Assembly: GCA_949825025.1 (NCBI GenBank)
Contig: OX463786.1
Coordinates: forward strand, 8,419,094 to 8,483,093
Length of the DNA: 64,000 nt
DNA from: Siphlonurus alternatus
Taxonomy: Eukaryota > Arthropoda > Insecta > Ephemeroptera > Siphlonuridae
Direction: 5' to 3'
The notes beneath the pieces were generated by a model. The model had not been told where the DNA came from, searched no databases, and saw only the letters and a program-made list of their open reading frames with translations. The position numbers were made by a program, and so were the translations under genes. This document shows positions 1-13,482 of this stretch, one piece after another (the stretch's first letter is position 1; each line of letters opens with the position of its first letter).

Positions 1-1983
1 AATATATTTATAAACGTATGGTGTATAATTGCAACAAAAGCTAAAGATATAACATACACTTTCATTCTGGCAAATTTTGACAATTTATTAAATCCCCCAC
101 TTCGTACAGAAAAATATAATATTTTTATATTTATTTAAATTTTTTTGTATCAAAATTTAATTAAAAAAAAACTTGAAGCCAATTTCTCCACAATGTGAGA
201 AATTTAACTTCGATGTTTAAAAAATTCACATTAATTTTTACGATAAGGTATTATATAATGATGATAGGAAGTTGAAGTTTCGTAAGAAATAAATGTTTTC
301 ATCAAATTCGTAGTCTCAAAATATAAGTGTTGTATAAACTATAAGGTTTTGAAGTGATTATAGACCTTATGTATATGTAGCGTAAGGTTTATAATTGTAA
401 CAAAACATTTGTGATTTATACGACATTTACATTCTGAGGCGACGCGAAGGTACACAAGTACACACTTACTCGTCTTACTTAAGATGAAGCCTACTTACAT
501 TTTGTTTTCATTTAATTTGAAAATACTTTTAATTTATTTGTTAACAATTAGAATTCAATTATTACTCAAAAATTTGTATTTAATTAAATTTTTTGGTCTA
601 ATTTTAAGACTGTTTTTGATTACTCAAATATTTATCATTTTATATATTTTTTTTTTGTAAATTTAATTAGTAACAATTTCGATTCTGACAAATTTAATTT
701 ATTATAACTTAAATATTTACCTTTTTATAAATTTTTTGATATATTATTTATCGATTTAATTAGTAAAAAATCGAATTAATTCCATAACTCAATTTGTTTT
801 TAATTTTTTTTATAACGCATTGCAGACATGTAAATATGTGTTGCAAATTTGTATATAATATTTATTTATTACTCGAAAATATTTTTTTAGGGTTATCTTT
901 GCAATTTAAAATTTCGACATATTTATTATACTTTTATTCTTAATTTAAAATCAATTTAAAAATTTTCACCCTTTGGCCCCATTGTATTGAAATATTTATT
1001 ATATTTATAAAGTTCGATATCTTAACAATTTATTTCAAAATATACACGTATAAATGTAATATAATTTGTAAAAAAAATAGTGACAAGTAGAAAGAAAGTT
1101 ATAATTACTCATATTACTTAATTACACTGAATAAATTTTCTAAAGTATATTGTTGTTTTCAAATTGATATGATATTCCTCCAAAAGATTAAAGTTTCTGG
1201 CCGTCATATTCGCATTTCAGCATTCAATTTTCATCAATTCAAAACCTTCTGCAAATTTTCAAAATAGAAAAACAATTCAAATTTCCAACTAGTTTCAAGA
1301 GGAATATCATTGTTTTAGTGTTCTTAATTAATATTGTCACAATGTCATATCATTATATTTATAGAAATTATTTATTTAATTTATTTATATGTTAACTATT
1401 TATTTTGTGCTGTCTGCTATGTAGATAATTATTTATTTATGTATACTGTTTTTGTGTGTATATTTATAATTATTAATTTATTACCTCATTTAAGGTTAGT
1501 GATAACAAATAATAATTATAGTAATTTGGTTTAATTTTGAAATCATTTTTTTTTTTTTTTTTTTAATTTCAATATATTTTTTTAAAGTTTCTTATTGCAT
1601 ATTATATTAAATTATTTCAATGGTTTCAAAATTACTATAATATATAAGTGCCAAATATATGTTATTTATTTAATGAATGAAAAATAAACTAATCTTAAAA
1701 AAATAATCATTATATTGCGATTACTTTTTTAAAGAGATTAATTTGTTTTTCTGACGACTGATCATTAAAAATATAATTCCTAAATTATTTATTTAAAAAA
1801 TGTATTCTGATTTAACTCATGTGTATTTATTTTTGTAACAATTATAAAATCACTGTGATATTCAAAATACATGTACACCTCTTGGGATAATATAACTAAT
1901 GTTATTTCTCCCAAGATGTGTTTTTGCATGCATCGCCTGATTTTCTATTACTGATATATTAAAAAAATATTGTAATTTTGCAT

Positions 1984-2142
1984 GATCTACAGTCTAACAG
2001 ATCTTAGATTACCTGTAGACACTATGGCGCCAAGCTCCAGACAGTCTAGACTGAATGGCGGCATCCATAAGATCCTTAATATTTATTTTCAAGATGTCCG
2101 CAGCGCGCAGTTGAAATCCACACGTAAACTAAGATTATTAAT
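1984..2142 (+). repeat. Dispersed repeat, copy 1 (second copy at 51800-51940, opposite strand)
   Basis: A stretch of about 150 bp starting near CAGTCTAACAGATCTTAGA and running through GGCGCCA, CAGTCTAGACTGAATGGCGG and ATCCATAAGATCCTTAATAT matches, as reverse complement, the sequence at 51800-51940 in intron 10 of the amine oxidase gene. No terminal repeats or TSD could be fixed. Confidence 0.6.
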
Positions 2143-3940
2143 ACTGTATGAACGTGAAATGTCAGTAAATCAGGTAATGCAGAGGGGACATATATTTTAT
2201 GTTCTGACTGAGTTAATTGTCCTGTATATGTTGTAATACAGTCAAGTTAAAAAATGCAACAAAGACATTAATTTTGCATGTTAATTGTATTTTAAAATTC
2301 ATCCTAAATGTGTGTTTTTAAGCTAGTTTTTTAGTTGCATTTTTAACATACTTGATTGTATACATTTTAACATATGAAAAAAAAAAAGGTATAGAATAAA
2401 ACATATCATTAATTTTAATAATGTATTTATTTGAACAATTTATAGCTTGTATGAATTGTAGAGAAATAGTAACACTTTTAAAATTTGGCCATGCAGGCAT
2501 TACAATCCTATATGTAAAGTTCAAATTGAATTTGAGAGTAAAAAATGTAAAAATATTAAATTTTAATCCCGGAGCGATAACATGTAATTATATCATGAAC
2601 AATAGCTAGTTATATAAAGAATCATTTAATTATAAAATATAATTTCAAAATTCATAAAAAGAAATCAACATTTTAGAATTTTATAAATAATTTTTGTTAT
2701 GACTGCATGGTCATTTTTTTTATTTTTCTTTTTAATTTCAAAAACGAAAAATCAGAAATGCAATATCAATCATGTTTTAAGAATAGATTTATAAAAAAGT
2801 AAGATTGTACTATTATTTATTACGGTCTCAATATAAGAGAATTTTGTAAAAAAATATTATAATTTTTATATAATTATAGTAAAAATAAAAATTTGGCTTT
2901 AGTAAATAAATTGTACTGAAATTAGTATTAGAGGAGTGTTTTAAAATGTTACGATATTTATTCCACAAATAAAAAGACTGCATTTTAAATACAATATTTT
3001 ATTTCTAATGAAACCCATACAATTGAAATAATATTATCAGTATAGGCAGGTTTGTAAATCAGTGTCATATGAAATTGAAAACAAAACAAAGATAATTCAA
3101 TTTTTTGAAAATATTAAAAATTCTGAGATATACCATTTTTCTACAAAAACCTAGTAATTATAATAGAATTTAATAAAATTATATATTGAATATTACATTT
3201 TAATTATCATATTACATAGAATTTAATAAAATTTATTTAATGAATAACATTGTAGATTTACTATTAATAATATAATTATATAAAACATTAAACGTGCTAG
3301 GATATTTTAAATTAAAAGAGATAATTTTGAAAAAAATGTATTTATTTCTTATAATTAAACCTATGCATTACAATATTTTGATTGATTTGGTGTATAACAT
3401 TATATATAAAAAAAAGCAATAAAAGTAAGCTAGGTTGAAAAATTAACAAAATACATAACTTTTGAAATGATTGAACAATTTAAAAGCATTTAAAAAGCAG
3501 AAATGTTGAAAATTAGTATTTTATATTATTTATAAAAAAAGGTGCAATTTTGTGCTGTAATTATATTGATAAAATTAAACCAAATTAAAATTCCCTCTAA
3601 CAAACATGCAGTGCACAGTGCACTTAAAAAAAAACTAATTACTTTAAAACTAAAATAAATTATTTTGTGCTCCAGTGATTATATAATTAATTATATATGG
3701 AGAAAAATTGATAATAATAAAATTAAATTCAAAAAATAAAAATAAACACCAATTAAGTACAATTTTCCACTTTAGAATTGTTTACTATAGAGATTTGATG
3801 TAAATTTACACTTTAGAAAATTCATAATGTTACCCTACTAATTTGCAGTTTTAATAGATTGCAGATTTTTAAATTTGTGCAAGTTACCCAGTTCTTGATA
3901 CGGGTTCAATCCTAGAATTACCAAAGACCACGCTATACCG

Positions 3941-3975
3941 GGGGGCGGGGGGGGGGGGAAGGGGGGGGGGCGGAG
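3941..3975 (+). repeat. G-run, possible G-quadruplex
   Basis: About 35 nt almost entirely of G, interrupted only by single C or AA, within AT-rich DNA. It has more than four runs of three or more G, so quadruplex folding is possible. No gene context is seen. Confidence 0.5.
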
Positions 3976-4573
3976 TCAAATGGCCCAATGTTAAAATCTC
4001 TACACTTAACTTTTAAAAAAAGAATCTCACTATTTTTTTTATTTTTTTGTGCGTGGTAATACATACAAAGCTGATTAATTAGCTAATCAAGTTTTAATTT
4101 TTTTTTTCCGATTCTTTTCAGCAGCCTTTCACATTTTGTACCCAGTTTAAAATTAGTTATTGGTCATTTTGACCATCCTCTTGGGTAGTAATGCTGCGGT
4201 TAATTTTAACATTCTCTAAAAAATTATCACAAAAACATAGCAGGGGAACATTATTGCTTTCACAAAGTGTACAACATGAGTGATATGTAGATACTAAAAT
4301 AAACATACATGCATTTTCATAATTCTGAAATGAGGAATTTATTATATTAATTAAAACATTTTCATAAATGAATTATTTATAAAAACAATAAATTTATTAT
4401 TTATTGCACTTTATGCATACTTTGTTGTAAAAAAAAAGAACAAAATTAATTAATTAAAAATTAATTTACCTAAAAAACAAGAGTAATAAATAATTAAATC
4501 GATTAACATTAAAATTAAGTGCAACTAAATTTAAAAGTTATAATTAAGTATAAAGATTGAAATTTAAAACTCT

Positions 4574-4694
4574 ATTGCAAAGACGTTGTTGAAGTTATTA
4601 ACATGCACTTTAACCTACACTATATACTGGCAACTGATAACAAGGGTTGATTAGAAGAGGGCTTTAAATATCCGTCAACAACGTCTTTGCAATC
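4574..4694. repeat. Small inverted-repeat element
   Basis: Begins ATTGCAAAGACGTTGTTGA and ends with its exact complement TCAACAACGTCTTTGCAAT, giving 19-bp perfect terminal inverted repeats around about 80 bp of unrelated sequence. It looks like a short MITE. Confidence 0.6.
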
Positions 4695-5178
4695 AGGGGT
4701 AAATAATATTAATCTACAAGAAATATAGAGAATGTTTCAGAGAGGGACAATTTTCAAAATACAGTTCATTCAACACACCAAATACAGCATTTCTTATCTT
4801 GTGTTTTGATTATGAAATTTACCTTTTTGCAACCTAATTTTTATCTTTATTTTGCAGAAACCTTTTTTTTTTAATTTTTAGAGTAAATTTTTAATAACAC
4901 ATAAATTAATAATTGTAAATTACATTATGTCTCTTCTTAAATGGTTATAAATTATGATTGATAACATAATTATTGCCACTACTGTAATAAGTAATCTTTA
5001 TTATTGAATTTACCAAGTATAAAATGAACAAGTGCATATAAAATTATCATAATTTTTCAGCGATGCATATAATTCTTAGGCTAGGCTAGTTGTTAGGATA
5101 ACAGGGTTTTCTCAGGTCTAATTCTACCTAAGATAAATTTTCAGGATAAGGGCTTTAAATTAAACATTCTCAGAGATA

Positions 5179-5460
5179 ATGGAGGCTTCAAGTCAGCTGA
5201 TTTTGCGATGTTCCCACCGTCCTATCCAAACCCATGTAGAAAAACAAACTCAAAATTGCTTTTTTAGCATAAAAGAATTTTTTTGGAGAAAAATAAGTTC
5301 TTGATTCATTATTAGAAGATCTCTAAATGGGGGAACAGGAGAAGTTTTCAAATTGATTGCGTTAATAATTACTGAGAAAAAATTCAAATTTTATAAAATG
5401 GAGGCTTATGGAGAAAATTTTCCCGCCGGGGAACACTTGAAGCCACCATTTCTGGAGTTG
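5179..5460. mobile_element. Fold-back MITE, family D copy 1
   Basis: Ends AATGGAGGCTTCAAG and CTTGAAGCCACCATT form terminal inverted repeats. The interior has TTCTTGATTCATTATTAGAAGA. The same family recurs at 7198-7401, 7402-7735 (opposite orientation) and 49147-49430. No coding capacity. Confidence 0.6.
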
Positions 5461-5512
5461 AAAATCATCATTCACATTATTTTGTCCTTACACGATGCAG
5501 TTGCATGATGCT

Positions 5513-5647
5513 GGGGGGTCTTCAAATAACACAACTTAACCTAAACTTAGCCTAAGACTGTCTTAGCGCAACAATAAAGAATACACTAACTTGTAAGACT
5601 GTCTTGATTTTAGGATTGTTGTAATTTGTGTTATTTGAAGATCCCCC
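5513..5647. mobile_element. Short fold-back MITE, family E copy 1
   Basis: GGGGGGTCTTCAAATAAC at the left pairs with GTTATTTGAAGATCCCCC at the right. The interior holds two AAGACTGTCTT boxes. A second copy is at 11978-12095. Confidence 0.65.
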
Positions 5648-6154
5648 GAGGTTCTTGCTGATGTCAATGACGTCACAACGCACAACCGACCATAAGCAGC
5701 TATATTTTTGAAATCTCAGCAAGGACCTTCATTCTTACTTTTCAGTCTACCGCTCATGCAGCTGCATCGTATACGTAAAAAATAATGCAAATATAGACTG
5801 TCAACTCTAGCAACTCTCTCTCTCTAGTTTTTAATTTAAGGCCCGATACTCTTTAAGCTGGTGAAGGTGTCAGGGTAAGAAGAATGTTTTCAGGGTCTTG
5901 AAGGTAATACTTAGGGAAGGTGCAATTAAAAAATGTCTGTCATAGTAATATCATTCCTCCCACCTTTTTACCTAACATTTGATACTTAAAGACAGTACTC
6001 AGGGTAGGTCCAGAGTTACCAAAAAGTTTTGGGGATGGAATATTATCACCCTGAGAGGCTCGTGAAAGTGTCAGGGTAATGAAGAATATTCGAAGAATAA
6101 CAAAAGCATCTAAGCACAGCACCCTTAGTCTAAAAGGTAATTTTCAGGGTAATG

Positions 6155-6319
6155 TTACAACAGGGTCTCGCAAGCCACCCTGAGAGTTGCCGCTGCCTTC
6201 TTGACCTCCTCTAAGGTAAGATTGCGGTTGACGGTGATTCTGAGGCTAGGCTCGGGCAGATTAACTTCTACCTGAGGAAGGTAGGACGGAGTCGTCAAAG
6301 CCAAACCTTGCTTGGCACA
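6155..6319 (-). CDS. SPTLC1: SPTLC1 exon 10 (last, with stop TAA)
   Basis: Encodes residues 414-467, beginning [10 protein letters not shown] and ending RVACETLL before TAA at 6157-6155. The acceptor is TTTTGTTGCAG and the phase is 0. It matches the C-terminal PSIR/TVEQT-like region of the family. Confidence 0.95.
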   Translation of the reverse strand, partial: CAKQGLALTTPSYLPQVEVNLPEPSLRITVNRNLTLEEVKKAAATLRVACETLL

Positions 6320-9300
6320 CTGCAACAAAATAGAAAAAAAAAAATTATTATACGAGTGTTTTTTTCTTTCAAAATGAAACAAAATTTAGTGAAATGATAT
6401 TCAATTACAGACAATTTTGAATCCAAAACTACTGACATTTTTTTTTAATGAAAAATCGTCTAAGCAATATTTATTTAATGCAAGAAAAGGACAGACAAGA
6501 CCCATAAAAACAGAAATTATCGAAGGGTGATAAATGCTATACAGTATTCAGAGGGGCCAGAGAGAAAAAAAAATATATATTGGCAGTCTTTTTCCCTGGC
6601 CCCTCTGAATATACAGTAGCATTTATCACCCTTCGATAATTTGTGTTTTTATGGGTCTTGTCTGTCCTTTTCTTTCATTAAATAACTACTGACATTAATA
6701 TTTAAATGTATGAAATATCTCACACAATACAATAGTTCTGTCCGTAAACCATAAACTGCAAGCAATCAACCTTATGTCTTAAAATTCAAGTACATATGAG
6801 TGCAGAAAATCTACACTGTTCAGGGTTTACACACAGGCCTTTCATACACCTAGAAATCCTAGCCTATACAAGAGCGCTCATTCAGACTGTACGTAGCACT
6901 GGAAAAAAGGGTTGTCTGATCCTGCAATATTAGCTACTGTAGTTCATTTTGGGGTGCTAAAGTTGCGGAAGTGTGAATATTGCCTTATTGGGAGAAAGGA
7001 AAAAAGGGGATATGGGTGGTGTTAAGAAAATAATTCTAATGCCTCCCTTGTATTATTTAAAGGACTCCGTGATTTCAGTGATTTTCTCTTCCTTGTGAAT
7101 GAATAAAACTAAGAGAAGCTAGGTATAAAATGAGACAATACTGTAGAAGTGAATAGGCAGCCATTCAAGAACATGGCTACAGGTAGGCAACTGTAGTAAT
7201 AGAAGCTTCAGGTCATCTGATTTTGTGCTGTTCCAATCTATCTATCTAAAGCCAAGACTATGTAAAAAAAAAAAAGAAGAAAAAACTTCAAAATTACTTT
7301 TTGGCATCAAATAAATTTTTTAGGGGAAAACAAGCTCTTGATTCATTATTAGAAGATCCTTAAATAGTCAAGGGGGGTGGGGGAGAAGTTGATTTCAAAG
7401 CAATAGAAGCTTCAAGTGTTCTCCGTCGTGAAAATTTTCTCCATAAGCCACCATGTTAGAAAAATTGAATTTTTTCTCAGTAACTATTAAAGCTATTAAT
7501 TGAAACCATTTCCTACCTCCCCATTTAGAGGTCTTCTGATAATGAACCAAGAATTTACTTTCCTCTAAAACTTTTTTTCAATACAAAAAAAAAAATAAAT
7601 AAATAAATAAATAAAATAAAAAATAAAAAAATAAAAAAATAAAAAAAAATTGATTTTTTTCTACATACTGTAGGTTTGGATAGGATAGGACGGTGGGAAC
7701 ACCGCAAAATCAACTGACTTGCTTGAAGCCTCTATACCTTTTATACTGGAAAAAAAAAATCTGATTTTCTAGCATGGTGGCTTATGGGGAAAAAAAAAAA
7801 AAACTGAAAAACACTTCCATCCTCTAATGGCCCCAGGCGTATCTACTACCCTAGGCCAGATGTACATACTACCCCTCTACTCATATTAAATCTCTTTGGT
7901 ACAACTCACAAGGTTAGCCACGGTGTCCAGCAGGGTTTCATCTCTCTGCCTGTCTCCCGAGGAATGTCTCAGGACAAGATGTTTGACGGGAGAGTCTCGA
8001 TGTCCCAGCAGTTTCAGTTCCCCAGACACGGATTTCAGTTCATCATGCACCCAGTGGCTGCACTGCTGTAGCTCCGAGAACATCGCGGGGTTCTTCTCAA
8101 TCAGGTCCAGGGCTGCGATCGAGGCAGCGGCAAGAAGTGGAGGTACGGACGCAGAGAAACAATAGCCTGAAACATTTTGAAACAGTTAGTTTGAATTAGT
8201 GGGAGGAAAAATGTTGCATTTTTGAGAAATTAACATGTCGTCACCTAAGAATGCAAATCACATAACTACATAAAAATTTGATGTAACTCTAAACCTTATC
8301 TCACTAGAACATAAGGGTCAAAGTTACATCAATTTAATTTTGTAGTTATGTGATTTGCATTCTGAGGCAATGATATTATGGACAGTCTGTATGAAATTTT
8401 GTCTTGCATAAATAAATAAAGGATACAAAGTTATATGTAACTCTGATTTTTTTTCAGATTTTTTCAAGTAAAGGAACTATATTTAGCTATGCCCTTTGAA
8501 GGTATAGAGAACCTCGTTAATTCTGTTTAGTTTTTGTTTTAACTCTTTAAAATCCGTAAAATCATGCTGCAAAACGCTGTGATATCATAGTTATGTAATG
8601 CCTTTTTCTACATTGGTATTAAATATTTACATGACTATGTATGATGTAGAGCATTTTGCATGACAATCTAAATAAAATAATAATAGTAATATGTAATAAT
8701 AAAATTCTGAAAAAATAAAAATTAAAAAATAAGAGTACATAACGTGAGATGCAATACAGTAAAAAAAAAAAAAAAAAAATCATGCAAATGGAGTATCAAC
8801 CTTATTTATTTTTATTATTGCAGAAATGGATAGTAATGCTATTGTGATTTTTTTCCGATTTTTTACAACCTGGGAACTATTTTTAAAGAATTATTGAAAG
8901 TTCTTTTTGTGACTTCACGAGGCGCTGCTCCTTAAGAAAAAGATAGGACTTGCTGCCGCGTGACGTCACAAAAAAGACTTTCAATAATTTTTTAAAAATA
9001 GTTCCCGGGCTCAAAAAAAGCTGAAAAAAATCAGGGTAGCATAACATTGCACCCTCTATCCATTTCTGCAATAAAAAAAATAAGGATGATACTCCATTGT
9101 CCATTATTTTTTGTGTACCTAGTCCGGAGAGTCGCTGATGTTCGACAATGAAGCTCGAGCCGACACAGAATCCTCCCACAGATCCGATAGCCCACTCCAG
9201 ACTGCCTGAGATCAAGTCAACCTCCTTCAGCTGCGAACACATATTGTTAAACTAGAGTGGGGCATTTATTTATATAGGATCAATAAATATTAGAAGATAA

Positions 9301-12300
9301 ACATTCATAAGTTTGCTTTTAACTGAACATTTGCCCCATAAAACATTGTGCAATGTAAAGAGAGGACAAATAGCACTATCAAATTATTCTTATAATAGCA
9401 AAAGTTATAAATACTTTTAATGGAGTTTAAATCTTCAGTGAATGCACTAGTCTGAAATAATAAAGCTATCTTGATGGTGGGCAACAATGAACTGTATACT
9501 GCATCTGGTGAGTGCAATTATACGCTTATTATGAGGCAACTTATTATTGCAAATGACTATGGTAGGCAGATAGCTCACTGTTCAGGATGAGGGACTAATT
9601 ATCATATAGCACTAATCTTATTTTCTATTCATTTCAATTTTCCATTTCAAATTATTATACTTATGGAAAATAAATCTTTTGGGGTATTTTTATACTTAAT
9701 GCATAGCATAGAGTATACATTTTTTATAATAATACACTGTACTGTATTATAATTATATCATGAAAATTAATGGGTGCGATTCACGAAGCAGTTAGCCAGG
9801 TTTCTAACTACATTTAGCTTAACCACGTTTAACTATACGTATTTTATGTTGTGTTAAACCACATAGTTAAACGTGGTTAAACTAAATGTAGTTAAAAACC
9901 TGGCTAACTGCTTTGAGAATCACGCCTAATAAATCCTGGTGCAGATTAACTTTACTTTAATTTATCTATTTTATTTTTAATATTTTGCCAACTGCATTGG
10001 TATATCTTGAATTAAACAAATGAAAGTAGCAGGTAGTATTTCTGGCATTTTAACTATTTACTAGGTTTTGGAAATCTCAATTTTGTTAGTATTGCTGTAC
10101 CACCATAAAAATAAATTGGAAGGGTGATTTATTTAGGAAAGATTGGGTAAGGGGTGAAAGGAGGAGGGGGTGGGAGTCGTAGAAAGTCTTTAGGAGAAAG
10201 AAAGCCAATATATTTTTCCTTATACCTAAAATCAATACAGAGGGTTGATACCCCTCTTTCCTTCCTCCTTTGGTGGCACCTCTACTTATCTTGCATGCAT
10301 ACCACATAAATTGAGGCATTTTTTATTATTACAGCATATTCTGCTATTGGCATAAGTATTCAAACTTACGAACAGTATTGCTACAGTATAACAAAATAAT
10401 ATGAATACGAGCAGCCATGGCCTAATTTAGATATTAGCTACAGGAGGCCATGGAAACCTATAGAGTTGTTTGCTGTTTTTGTTTACGAGGGAAAATAGCA
10501 TAGCAGGTATACGGACGGTCAGGAGGGTAGAAAAGAGAAAGTGGAGGTCCAACTACTATGGCATTAGATAGGAGAAATGATAAAAATAAATAGAAAATGG
10601 GAGTTTTGATTGTTCTATAATGATGGGATTTTTTTTATATACTATCGTTTATTGGCGTATTTTTAGAATTTTTTTAAACCTGATTTGTTTTGTTTAATAA
10701 AGTGAAAAAAAAAATACATAATTTGTTTATATACTAGTCTGTGCATTCTGGTCCTCCATAGGGCAGCCTAACTTACAGGGGCATGACGTCAGCGCAATCA
10801 GCTCTATAGCAGGAAGCCCTGCACACCTCTCGAATTCAGGGCACTTCTCTAAACCCCCGAAATTCTCACCGGCACATTGTAGTACTCCGTGAGTCCTCGA
10901 CCGGTCTTGCCCAACACTCCGAAGGAGATCCCCTCGTCTAAAAACATCCTCAGCTTGTACTTCTTACGCAGCTCCACCAGTTCTGGCAGGGGGGCGATCT
11001 CTCCAGTGTTCATGTAAATTCCCTCTATCACGAGAAATCGTCGAGTGGCGCGAGCTTTCTGCGGAAACTGTACGGTCACAAACACAAACATACAAGTTAG
11101 TAAAGAAGTAGATAGACAGGGAGGAAGTTTCCTTGTTGGTTTTGGAACCAGTGCAACATGAGAAAGTAAGAAAGAAAAGAAAGCATAAAACAAGTACGTT
11201 AATAAGGTATAACCCTTGTCTGGAATAATGACCTACCTGTCTACAATATCGTCTGATATATCAAGTGAGGGCAATGAACAACCTGCATGAAAAAATTTTA
11301 TTGCAAAAATGAATAGAGGGTACTAAATTATGCTACTCTGATTTTTTTTTCAGTCCCAGAACTATTTTTAAATAATTATTGAAAGTGCGGCGACGCCCTC
11401 TGGAGGCGTCTATAGGTGTCTAGACCCAATTCTTTTTTTTTAAGGATTCAGGGGTGCCAACTAAAATTACAGAACTTTCAATAACTATTTAAAATTTAAA
11501 AATAGTTCCGGTACTAAAAAAAAAAATTGAAAAAATTCGGAGTAGCATAATTTGGTACCCTCTATTCATTTCTGCAATGAAAAATTTTCATGCAAGTGGT
11601 CCATTATGATTATGATTTACAGCCCATAATCACGCACCTGATATAAGCCAAATCTCGCTTTATATTTGATTTATTTTAATGTAAATTATCCTCTCTTTGA
11701 CTACGGAGCAAGGGATGAGACTGAACGTTCGGGAGTGAGGCAAATCTTCTAACAGGCAAGTGGAGCTTAATATGAAGGTTTTGCGTTGCCAAGTCGTTAG
11801 CTACAAATACTACAATTTGGCAACGCTGTATCATTAAAAGTTTCTCTCCTGCTATTGGTACTTCTTTAAAAAAATTTCCCGCTATTTTTCCTCTTACAAG
11901 ACCGGAAGAAGAAACTTTTTGATTCAACGCGAGCCGTGTAAAAGAGCAAGCGTTAGCCTTCCATATTATATAGTTTAGGGGGGTCTTCAAATAACCTAAA
12001 CTTGACCTAAGACTGTCTTAGCGCAACAATGAAGAATACACTAAGACTGTCTTAATTTTAGGATTGTTGTAATTTGTGTTCTTTGAAGACCCCCCAGGCT
12101 CCTTCACATGACCAACCTTGGCATCAACTTCAGCCTGCTCCATCAGCAGTCTCTCCAGATCCTCGACGTCGTTGTGTTTGAAGTACTTGACCTTGCTGCG
12201 AGAAGCGTCCAGTCCTTTCTGTATAGAGAAGTTCACTTTCTCATCCCTGCAACATCGTGGTATCACATTATCTGAAGTACCAGTACAATAAAAAAAAGTA

Positions 12301-13407
12301 AAATAGAATAAAGTACACAGTTTTGTTAACAATATCTGTGACAGCAAAAGTTGCCATAGACAAACAGTCACCCTCTGCTTGCAACTGACGAAGCATTTAG
12401 ATGTGAAACGTCTTAAGGTAAAGATAATACGCCCAATGTTAATCAAAATTCCATTCATGAAAATTATGAAAAAAATTTAAAATGTTCTCCTTTACATACC
12501 TGATCAGAAGGTAAAATATCAGGCATACAAAAACGAACTAGTTTTGGAGTTATTAATTTTTAAAGTTCATTAATTTAACATGGAGAAATGGAACTTCCAT
12601 AATAAATTAGTCAAATTTAAAAATTAATAACTCGAAAACTAGCTCGTTTTTGTATACCTGATATTTTACCTACTGATAAGGTATGTAAAGGAGAACATTT
12701 TAAATTTTTTTCATAATTTTCACGAATGGGCTTTTTATTAACATTGGGCGTGTTATCTCTACCTTAATGAAATGTAAATACTGCACATAATTTTTTAGAA
12801 AACCTGTGACCAAAAGGTTTTCACCTTTTCTGACTTTTTCGATTTGTAAGGCTTCGCTGGTTATTCTCTCTCCCCTCATTTTTATAACACTGTATGACAA
12901 TGCCCATAGTAAATATTTCTAATATTTTAAATACTTGAGAAGTGCAGTACAGCTATTACATTAGAAAATTTCCCTCTCCAGCTGAAGACAACTGTGTAAA
13001 TATTCAAACAATACATCAGCACGATCTGTTGGTTACGAAAATTTTGTAGAAAACACAATCAAACAGCACTCACGCAAAGATGATATCATTCCGTTTGGAG
13101 TAGGCTGGGATGGCACTGGCGATGGTAGAGAAGCCGTAAGAGTAGACGCAAGCCTCCTCAGTGTTGGTGAAGGACGCCAGCCTCTCCTCAAGTTCCAAGT
13201 GGACGTCTGTCGAGAAACAGTCCCATTAGACTTTCAGGCAACGTAGAAATGTGATAGTATTAAGATCAGTTATAAATTTGTAGCTTAGCAACCACTTGTG
13301 ATATGGTATTTTTAGTCCCTTGTTTGCTACCTTCATCCCATTACTTATAATATTGTGTGTATTTTGGGTTAAATAAATAAATAAAAAGTCAATAATAAAT
13401 AAATAGG

Positions 13408-13482
<75 letters not shown>

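Larger units (their letters stand above)
1..5170. other. AT-rich intergenic flank without a recognisable gene
   Basis: Very AT-rich sequence with long A and T runs and no open frame resembling a known protein. I see no exon with splice sites. It probably includes the 3' side of the minus-strand SPTLC1 transcription unit, because TTTATT (a minus-strand AATAAA) occurs near 4997 and 4849, but these are unsupported as poly(A) sites. The small repeats inside are listed separately. Confidence 0.6.

Noticed and set aside
8883..9242. Minus-strand ORF joining SPTLC1 exon 8 with downstream sequence
   Set aside because: The part after the GTACAC donor is a family B MITE; the conserved sequence ends at the donor.
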